Shown here piece after piece: positions 1 through 4,068 of a stretch of 5,644 nt of DNA (the stretch's first letter is position 1; each line of letters starts with the position of its first letter). The position numbers and the translations under genes are program-made. The stretch is from Parcubacteria group bacterium (GTDB lineage Bacteria > Patescibacteriota > Minisyncoccia > SW-4-49-11), in assembly GCA_003565105.1 (NCBI GenBank), contig PXDG01000122.1:1-5644 (forward strand). Direction: 5' to 3'. Below the pieces are notes generated by a model. The model saw nothing but the letters and a program-made list of their open reading frames with translations. It had not been told where the DNA came from and did no database searches.

Positions 1-429
1 ACCAATAACTGGGCTTTTTATGTTGCAGTATCCGACAACCTGGGGTTTCGGTTCAATGATGAACTAAAATCAAGAATCAATGCATCGGATGGTGCATATG
101 TGGCACTTAGCAGCAAAAATCTGAAAACAAATATAGTTGCTCCTGACAATATGCTTGACAAAGTTCTTGATTTAAAAGTATTAAATTTCAATTATAAAAG
201 TGATCCCCTGGCCAAAGGAAACCTGGGTTTTATTGCCCAGGATGTAATACCCTTATTCCCGGAACTGGTTTCAGCTGATAAAGAAGAAGACAACCTGGGT
301 ATCAACTATGCCGGTTTTAGCGTGGTAGCCATTAAAGCCATTCAGGAACAGCAGGTTGTTATCAACAAACAACAGGATTTGATTGAAGAGCTTTTCATCA
401 GGATTGAGCAACTGGAGAAAGAGAAGTAA
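1..429 (+). CDS. C-terminal part of an S74 (tail-fibre/endosialidase-type) intramolecular chaperone domain protein, 5' end outside window
   Basis: The frame is open from the first base, so only the last 142 residues are visible. The match to the S74 C-terminal chaperone domain rests on three points: 'LSSKNLKTNI' at visible residues 36-45, which aligns with the usual SDRRLKTNI-type block; 'GFIAQDV..LFPELV' at 76-90; and an 'INY.GFSVVAIKAIQEQQ' helix start at 101-118 leading into a coiled-coil tail with heptad-like spacing that ends in EKEK. In this family the domain trimerises a fibre and may then cut itself off at the Ser of the SD motif. Here the Asp after that Ser is Ser38 and the following Arg is Asn40, so self-cleavage may be lost; that is inference. 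Such domains end phage tail fibres and also many chromosomal Bacteroidota surface proteins. No phage genes are visible, so the cellular version is more likely. A GTG at base 100 is not the start, because the domain continues upstream. Confidence 0.85.
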   Translation, partial: TNNWAFYVAVSDNLGFRFNDELKSRINASDGAYVALSSKNLKTNIVAPDNMLDKVLDLKVLNFNYKSDPLAKGNLGFIAQDVIPLFPELVSADKEEDNLGINYAGFSVVAIKAIQEQQVVINKQQDLIEELFIRIEQLEKEK

Positions 430-452
430 AACCTGCCAGGAACGATACAGTC

Positions 453-482
453 ACCTCTCTCCTGCAGGTGCGGGAGAGAGGT
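453..482. repeat. Strong palindrome between convergent genes; REP-like element or factor-assisted terminator
   Basis: The arms ACCTCTCTCC (453-462) and GGAGAGAGGT (473-482) are perfect 10-base complements. The pairing continues inward through a wobble pair and GC/GC around an AGGT loop, giving about 13 pairs. It lies 23 bases after the stop of the S74 gene and 32 bases from the stop of the minus-strand remnant, so it sits between two converging 3' ends. There is no T tract directly after either arm, so it is not a classical intrinsic terminator. GGAGAGAGG palindromes of this kind are often dispersed repeats. Confidence 0.5.
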
Positions 483-514
483 CTGTCTGTAAAAAATCTC
501 TTTGAATTTTGGTT

Positions 515-883
515 TCAATGATTATCCGGAGAAATATCGTGTATTATGGGTTGACTTCTAATAGAATGAATGAATTGATTATTATATCCAATCCGTCTTC
601 TTTCCATTAAGAAAGTTTTATAAACCAATTGGTTTATATCAACATCATGGGTTTGATAAAAGAAACGCACCAAGCCCCTCTCTTTATAAACAAATAATGT
701 AGCCTCACCATAAACAATAACTAAAAGAAAAAGGGTTTCATCCTGAAACACGGGGTATCTTTTTGAGTCCATTTGGGCTATTCTTTCACTGGACCTATCC
801 ATTTTAACATGGGCTCTCACATATTTTGATACATTGTTAATCCCGAATTCCTTCACAAACCCAAGGGGTAAGCTCCCCCACAA
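515..883 (-). pseudogene. Remnant of a larger Bacteroidota secreted-protein family, missing both ends
   Basis: The frame encodes 'FVKEFGINNVSKYVRAHV', 'DRSSERIAQM', 'PVFQDETLFLLVIVYGEATLF' and 'RFFYQ....INQLVYKTFLMERRRIGYNNQF'. I recognise this order of blocks from memory as the middle of Bacteroidota proteins of unknown function that normally begin with a signal peptide and a 'GYFI.N.G' region and are several hundred residues long. Here the family-like part starts only at about residue 9. Ahead of it, the only start codon is a TTG at 881-883. Upstream, the frame meets a stop at 902-904 with no ATG and no signal peptide. After about residue 104 (NNQF) the family pattern fades, and the frame ends at 515. 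I therefore read it as a gene fragment rather than a working short gene. The break at its 5' side falls beside a CAAC-rich tract (881-906). A functional short protein cannot be excluded, but the missing export signal argues against it. Confidence 0.6.
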
Positions 884-1089
884 CCAACACCACCCAACCC
901 TTCAACAATACACAAGTTTTCTGCAAGCACAATTCAGCATTTCTCTTAAAGTTAAGCATTAAACTCTTAGTATGTTTGCCATGTGCATGCTATTAAAAGA
1001 AATTGGAACAAAGTGGAGACCGGAACCCACTCAAAAAAGCGGGGCGGTACTGAAAAGCCTTACGAGTAGGAAATTTAAAATTAAATGAA
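884..1089. other. Intergenic leader region upstream of the beta-barrel gene
   Basis: These 206 bases hold no supported gene. The left end (881-906) is CAAC-rich and shares the 12-mer CAACCCTTCAAC with the octamer array at 2871-2882. A -7-type box lies at 971-978. Downstream of it the sequence is richer in G and C, and includes AGTGG(1011-1015)/CCACT(1026-1030), a 5-pair stem with a 10-base loop. No riboswitch or T-box pattern that I know is recognisable. Confidence 0.4.
971..978 (+). promoter_or_regulatory. Candidate Bacteroidota -7 promoter box for the barrel gene
   Basis: TATGTTTG fits TAnnTTTG exactly. No TTTG or TTG is found at the usual 19-21 bases upstream, so only half of the promoter is supported. 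If used, transcription would begin near 985 and leave a leader of about 105 bases before the ATG at 1090. Confidence 0.4.
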
Positions 1090-1899
1090 ATGAAAAATTA
1101 TTTTCAAATGTTTTTAATGGTATTTGTAATCAGTTTGTTTACAAATAACCTTTTTGCTCAAGGAGCATATGTAAATATAAATACTGGTTATGGGCTTAGC
1201 ATGAGTACCCAGAATTTATATTATTTCGACTTCTACAATTATACGAGTGGGAGTAATTCATCCACATATGAGCAAGTAAATGTATCATTAGGAAAAGGAT
1301 TAAATTTAGGAGGTGCTTTTGGATATCTGTTTAATGAGAACATTGGAGTCGAATTAGGTATTTCTTACCTTTTAGGCGGCAAGTCAAATGCAAAGGATAA
1401 ATATTCAGATGGCTCAACAGATTACACTTTATCATCAAGGATGTTAAGAGTTAATCCATCTCTTGTTATTGCTTCTGGTTTTGAAAATATTAATCCTTAT
1501 GCGAAATTCGGGTTGATAATAGGCTCTGGCTCAATAATGTATGAATATATTGATAATGATGAGGGAGATATAGATGTGTTGAAAATGAAATTAAACGGAG
1601 GAATAGCATTGGGATTATCTTCAGGAATAGGTGCTATGTTTCACCTGAGTGATAATATGTCATTTTTCGGTGAACTTAATATGGTAAATTTATCCTATGC
1701 GCCAACTAAAGGAAAAGTTACAGAAGCTACAAGTAATGGTGCTGACGAGCTGCCAGATATGACAACACGTGAAAAGGAAATTGAATTTGTTGACAGTTAT
1801 ACGGATAATTCACACGATTCACAACCAAGGAAAGAATTAAAACAAAAGTTACCATTTGGCAGTTTTGGAGTGAATATTGGATTGAGAATTAGTTTCTAA
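1090..1899 (+). CDS. Outer-membrane beta-barrel protein (OmpA/OmpX-like small barrel)
   Basis: The 269-residue product starts with a signal peptide (charged MKN, hydrophobic core 6-18, cleavage likely after LFA at 21-23). Alternating hydrophobic/polar stretches rich in Gly and aromatics follow, at about 25-37, 64-81, 84-97, 115-128, 135-152, 163-184, 190-204 and 256-269. The chain ends in Phe, as expected for an eight-stranded barrel inserted by the Bam machinery. The loop between the last two strands (about 205-255) is long and strongly charged and would face outside. Such proteins fall in the broad 'outer membrane beta-barrel' families, and no specific cargo or partner can be named. The ATG at 1090 is chosen because the signal peptide begins there; an ATG at 1085 in another frame reads only Met-Lys-stop and overlaps it. 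The gene is markedly AT-rich (16 of 60 bases G+C in 1441-1500). A lipoprotein gene follows after 71 bases with no -7 box between them, so the two are probably transcribed together. Confidence 0.82.
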   Translation: MKNYFQMFLMVFVISLFTNNLFAQGAYVNINTGYGLSMSTQNLYYFDFYNYTSGSNSSTYEQVNVSLGKGLNLGGAFGYLFNENIGVELGISYLLGGKSNAKDKYSDGSTDYTLSSRMLRVNPSLVIASGFENINPYAKFGLIIGSGSIMYEYIDNDEGDIDVLKMKLNGGIALGLSSGIGAMFHLSDNMSFFGELNMVNLSYAPTKGKVTEATSNGADELPDMTTREKEIEFVDSYTDNSHDSQPRKELKQKLPFGSFGVNIGLRISF

Positions 1900-1970
1900 G
1901 AATATATGAAAACCAGTCCATAACATGGTATGGCGTGGACAGTAATTAAAAACAATAAAAACAAAAAACT

Positions 1971-2381
1971 ATGAAGCAGGTTAAAACATTAGCAACCTTA
2001 TTTTTACTTACAGCATTGACTGTTTTTACAGGTTGTAAAAAAGATGAAACAGAAACCATTGAAAAATGGATCGTGGGAACATGGGAATTAGACAGATATG
2101 TCCAGCAGGACTTTAAAGATGGAGTTTTGGTCAGTGAAAGTGAAAGTACCGACCAAGGTAAAGTTAAATTCAGTGACGATGGTACAGGTGATGATATAGG
2201 GGGCAATTTCATTGGGGGTGATTTTGAATGGAGCAATACGGAGCATGAATTAACTCTCATAACAGGTGGTGGTACTAATATATACGATATTGAAGAATAC
2301 TCTGATTCCAACTTTGTTTTTAGTCTTACAGACCCGAATGGGAATGATAAGGCTGTTGAACGCTGGTATTTATCAAAATAA
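1971..2381 (+). CDS. Small lipoprotein with a lipocalin-like domain
   Basis: The 136-residue protein has a Lys-containing N-terminus, a hydrophobic segment (about 7-19) and the lipobox FTGC with Cys22 as the lipidated residue. The next residues are KKDETE, which resemble the Lys-plus-acidic export signal described for surface lipoproteins of Bacteroidota, so exposure on the outer leaflet is possible. After a short linker comes 'IVGTWELDRY' (34-43), the typical opening of lipocalin-like small lipoproteins. It is followed by strand-rich sequence with 'GKVKFSDDGTG' (63-73), 'FEWSNTEHELTL' (85-96) and the closing 'ERWYLSK'. The ligand is unknown, and many such proteins are annotated only as lipocalin family. 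The start is preceded by an A-rich leader without a Shine-Dalgarno site, as is usual in this phylum. It probably forms an operon with the barrel gene upstream, which would place both products in the outer membrane. Confidence 0.82.
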   Translation: MKQVKTLATLFLLTALTVFTGCKKDETETIEKWIVGTWELDRYVQQDFKDGVLVSESESTDQGKVKFSDDGTGDDIGGNFIGGDFEWSNTEHELTLITGGGTNIYDIEEYSDSNFVFSLTDPNGNDKAVERWYLSK

Positions 2382-2564
2382 TTTCTGGACAGGTAATTAC
2401 TTATAACAATTTAAATCCTCCCCAATTTTGTACATGTCTACCAACTCATCTTTTGGTAATTCATTTGATGAAGCAGATTATAGGGATTTCATTTCAAGCG
2501 CAATGGATGAAGAAGTTTATTATGGAAGGGGTAATCCCTGATAAGAAAATAATCATTTAAAATC
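2382..2564. other. Transcribed spacer between lipoprotein and terminator
   Basis: There are 183 bases between the lipoprotein stop and the terminator stem. Apart from the possible 35-codon ORF I see no gene, no -7 box and no large repeat. The spacer could be a long 3' untranslated region or hold a small RNA that uses the terminator at its 3' end; the sequence does not decide between these. Confidence 0.35.
2434..2541 (+). CDS. Possible 35-residue small protein, unrecognised
   Basis: An ATG at 2434 opens 35 codons up to TGA at 2539-2541. The product begins MSTNSSFGNSFDEADY and is acidic, with no signal peptide, membrane segment or known motif. It lies 52 bases after the lipoprotein stop and 23 bases before a strong terminator, so it would be carried on the same transcript. 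No ribosome binding site is evident. Chance is a real alternative for an ORF this short. Confidence 0.22.
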   Translation: MSTNSSFGNSFDEADYRDFISSAMDEEVYYGRGNP

Positions 2565-2600
2565 AGCACCTTCGGCAGTTTGTCGTGGGTGCTTTTTTTT
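2565..2600 (+). terminator. Rho-independent terminator ending the barrel/lipoprotein transcript
   Basis: AGCACC (2565-2570) pairs with GGTGCT (2588-2593). After one wobble pair and one U-U mismatch an inner stem CGGCA (2573-2577)/TGTCG (2581-2585) closes on a GTT loop. Eight T residues run from 2593 to 2600. Stem, tight loop and T tract are all as expected for an intrinsic terminator on the plus strand. Confidence 0.9.
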
Positions 2601-2654
2601 AGACTTCTGTGGGGAAAAAAGTCGCGATTGAGTATACTAAAAAGTATGCTAAAT

Positions 2655-2688
2655 AAAAAAACCACTCACAATTTAGATTTGTAAGTGG
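2655..2688 (-). terminator. Rho-independent terminator of the tRNA gene
   Basis: On the minus strand CCACTTACAA (from 2688 down to 2679) pairs with TTGTGAGTGG (2671 down to 2662): ten pairs including one G-U wobble, with a 7-base loop. Seven T residues follow (A run at 2655-2661 on the plus strand). It begins 12 bases after the tRNA 3' end. Read on the plus strand it is followed by only four T, so it acts mainly for the tRNA. Confidence 0.85.
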
Positions 2689-2699
2689 CTTTTATCTTG

Positions 2700-2773
2700 T
2701 GGGCCCACCTGGGCTCGAACCAGGGACCAACTGATTATGAGTCAGCTACTCTAACCAACTGAGCTATGGGCCC
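2700..2773 (-). tRNA. tRNA with CAU anticodon, probably tRNA-Ile2 (lysidine type), otherwise elongator tRNA-Met
   Basis: The 74-base gene folds completely. The acceptor stem GGGCCCA/TGGGCCC has discriminator A73. The D stem is GCTC/GAGT. The anticodon stem GCTGA/TCAGT has loop CTCATAA, and the T stem CCTGG/CCAGG has loop TTCGAGC. The anticodon is CAT. A normal G1-C72 pair and the lack of three G-C pairs next to the anticodon loop exclude the initiator. Telling Ile2 (whose C34 is modified to lysidine by TilS and reads AUA) from elongator Met is harder. C4-G69 and C5-G68 in the acceptor stem and the TTGGTC variable segment match E. coli tRNA-Ile2 better than its Met tRNA, so I favour Ile2. CCA is not encoded and must be added. 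The gene is followed by its own terminator and preceded by a good -7 box, so it is transcribed alone. Confidence 0.93.
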
Positions 2774-2811
2774 GGCAAAAACGTTAGTTTGGCACCTTGT
2801 TTTTGAGTTTG

Positions 2812-2819
2812 CAAAGATA
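2812..2819 (-). promoter_or_regulatory. -7 promoter box of the tRNA gene
   Basis: The minus strand reads TATCTTTG, an exact TAnnTTTG match, 38 bases upstream of the tRNA 5' end. The -33 side is weak (TTTATG about 19 bases further up rather than TTTG). The implied leader of roughly 30 bases is a usual length for a processed tRNA precursor. Confidence 0.6.
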
Positions 2820-2860
2820 AACAATAATGTGATTTGCACATAAATATTTTTTAAAATTCC

Positions 2861-2997
2861 TAAACCCCCTCAACCCTTCAACTTCTCAACTTCTAAACCA
2901 ATCAACCTATCAACCCATAAACCCATCAACTTCTCAACCTCTCAACCTCTCAACTTTTCAACTTTTCAACTTTTCAACTTTTCAACCCATAAACCTG
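2861..2997. repeat. Degenerate 8-base tandem array, T(C/A)AAC(C/T)NN, 16 units
   Basis: From 2870 to 2997 the sequence divides exactly into sixteen 8-base units with no slip: TCAAC followed by CCT, TTC, CTA, CCA, CTC or TTT, with TAAAC replacing TCAAC in three units (2894, 2918, 2990). Four identical TCAACTTT units lie at 2950-2981. A less regular unit (TAAACCCCC) precedes at 2861-2869. Bases 2910-2923 and 2982-2995 are an identical 14-mer set nine units apart. On the minus strand nearly every unit carries TGA inside GTTGA; since 8 is not divisible by 3, stops fall in all three frames. The right end overlaps the 3' end of the neighbouring gene. Similar low-complexity CAACTTTT tracts are known from Bacteroidota genomes in my recollection; function is unknown. 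Confidence 0.9.
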
Positions 2998-3297
2998 CCG
3001 ATGCACCTCCACCTCAAACCACCCGCAAAAAAGATCGTAGGTGAGTTCATCGGGCCAAAAGGCCGGCTCATGCCATTCTACCAGTTCGTTTTCAAATAGT
3101 TCTTTGAAATGATTTCTCAGGAAGTTCTCAATTTCTGGTGCGGTGCTCACATCTTTTACCAGGTAAGTACCATAATCGCCGGAAAAATCGTAATCATTTT
3201 CACTGGCGGCTTTGCTGTCGGCTTCCTTAAGCCAGTCGACGAAAGATTGTTTACGTTTGAGTACCAGTGCCGTAAATTCTTTGGGTTGTATTTTCAT
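2974..3297 (-). CDS. Conserved hypothetical protein of about 107 residues
   Basis: The product starts MKIQPKEFTALVLKRKQSF and is a small, soluble, acidic protein without signal peptide or membrane segment. Recognisable blocks are 'SENDYDFSGDYGTYLV' (32-47), 'APEIENFLRNHFKELFENELVEWH' (53-76), and 'WPDELTYDLFCGWFEVEVHRQV' (81-102). I believe it belongs to a conserved Bacteroidota family of unknown function with a W-P-.-.-L-T....F..WF.VE.H ending, but I cannot name a domain. The gene stands alone, with the tRNA beyond its 3' end and a HAD gene divergent from its 5' end. A near-consensus promoter lies 43 bases upstream of the ATG, so expression is probably constitutive and good. The odd part is the end: the last six residues (VYGLKS) and the TGA come from the octamer array, so the native C-terminus may have been replaced. 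Confidence 0.75.
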   Translation of the reverse strand: MKIQPKEFTALVLKRKQSFVDWLKEADSKAASENDYDFSGDYGTYLVKDVSTAPEIENFLRNHFKELFENELVEWHEPAFWPDELTYDLFCGWFEVEVHRQVYGLKS

Positions 3298-3339
3298 AGG
3301 ATTTGAATGAATGTTGCCGGAATATAACCTGGCTTATCA

Positions 3340-3370
3340 CAAAAATACAAATAACAGAATGTCATTCAAA
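3340..3370 (-). promoter_or_regulatory. Near-perfect Bacteroidota promoter for the 107-residue hypothetical gene
   Basis: On the minus strand TTTG (3370-3367), a 19-base spacer and TATTTTTG (3347-3340) reproduce the -33/-7 consensus TTTG-N19-TAnnTTTG exactly. Transcription would start near 3333, leaving a leader of about 35 bases before the ATG at 3297. Confidence 0.68.
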
Positions 3371-3375
3371 AAACT

Positions 3376-3383
3376 TAAATTTG
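3376..3383 (+). promoter_or_regulatory. Candidate -7 box of the HAD gene
   Basis: TAAATTTG fits TAnnTTTG and lies 22 bases upstream of the ATG at 3406. No TTTG is present 19-21 bases further up. The region where its -33 element would be read overlaps the promoter of the divergent gene. Confidence 0.42.
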
Positions 3384-3405
3384 TTTTCTTCAAAAAAAAC
3401 CGATT

Positions 3406-4068
3406 ATGATCATTAAAAATATCATTTTTGACCTTGGGGGTGTGCTTCTCAACATTGATCAGCATGCCACCATCAATGCTTTCAAAGAGCTGGGGGTAAA
3501 CAATTTCGATGAGTTTTTCACCTTTGCAAAGCAGAGCCACCTTTTCGACCGGCTGGATAAGGGCGAAGTGAGTCCCGAAGAATTTCGCGATGAGATCCGC
3601 CGCATCGGCGGAAAAGATTTAAACGATAAGGATATCGATGCCGCCTGGGATGCCATGCTGCTCGATTTGCCCAAAGAACGCATCACCCTGCTGGAAATGG
3701 CCCGGGTGCATTACCGCACTTTTCTTTTGAGCAATACCAACGCCATCCATTATCCATCCTACACCCGATACATGAAGGAAACTTATGGTTACAGCAGCCT
3801 TTCAAAGCTTTTTGAGAGAGATTATCTTTCGCATGAGGTGGGTATGCGCAAGCCCGATCCGGGCATTTTTCAGTTTGTTCTGAAGGAAAACAACCTGAAT
3901 CCCCGCGAAACACTTTTCATCGATGATACGGAACGACATGTGGAGGGTGCCCGTAATACAGGCATTGTGGGTTACTGGCTCGATCTTTCCAAAGAAAATG
4001 TTCTCGATATTTTCGATAACAACGGGCAGGTAAGGCAGTCGGTAATTATTATGCTTGAAAATCGGTAG
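3406..4068 (+). CDS. HAD-superfamily (subclass IA, YihX-like) phosphatase
   Basis: The 220-residue protein carries all four HAD motifs. Motif I is FDLGGVLLNID (8-18), with nucleophile Asp9. Motif II is LLSNTN (107-112), with Ser109. Motif III is Lys149 in GMRKPDPGIF. Motif IV is FIDD (171-174), with the Mg-binding pair Asp173/Asp174. Residues about 20-90 form the helical cap of subclass IA. The usual second Asp of motif I is Gly11, as in the DLGxV sequences of YihX-type glucose-1-phosphatases and related proteins, so this is a subgroup feature and not a defect. The reaction is probably hydrolysis of a small sugar or metabolite phosphate in the cytoplasm; the substrate cannot be read from the sequence. 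Length is normal for the family. The start fits because motif I follows at once and the leader is A-rich. The 3' end overlaps dusB by 20 bases tail to tail. GC content is higher than in the left half (28 of 60 in 3841-3900). Confidence 0.9.
   Translation: MIIKNIIFDLGGVLLNIDQHATINAFKELGVNNFDEFFTFAKQSHLFDRLDKGEVSPEEFRDEIRRIGGKDLNDKDIDAAWDAMLLDLPKERITLLEMARVHYRTFLLSNTNAIHYPSYTRYMKETYGYSSLSKLFERDYLSHEVGMRKPDPGIFQFVLKENNLNPRETLFIDDTERHVEGARNTGIVGYWLDLSKENVLDIFDNNGQVRQSVIIMLENR

Noticed and set aside
1..429. Phage tail-fibre gene as evidence for a prophage
   Set aside because: No other phage gene follows; S74 domains are also common on chromosomal Bacteroidota surface proteins.
1946..2311. Minus-strand frame opposite the lipoprotein gene
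   Set aside because: The plus strand has a signal peptide, lipobox and lipocalin-like opening, so the minus frame is a shadow.
2631..2650. Hairpin AGTATAC/GTATGCT as an extra terminator or att core
   Set aside because: Seven weak AT-rich pairs with one wobble, no T tract and no second copy; it sits beyond the clear tRNA terminator.
1..2699. Duplicate of the tRNA 3' end that would mark an integrated element
   Set aside because: Only short CCTGGG-type matches (for example near 40, 222 and 293) are present; no copy of 15 bases or more was found by eye.
2861..2997. CRISPR array
   Set aside because: Units are 8 bases with no spacers between repeats and no cas genes nearby.
3109..3306. Plus-strand frame with hydrophobic stretches, opposite the 107-residue gene
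   Set aside because: The minus frame has a good promoter and conserved-looking soluble sequence; the plus frame is antisense to it and has no promoter of its own.
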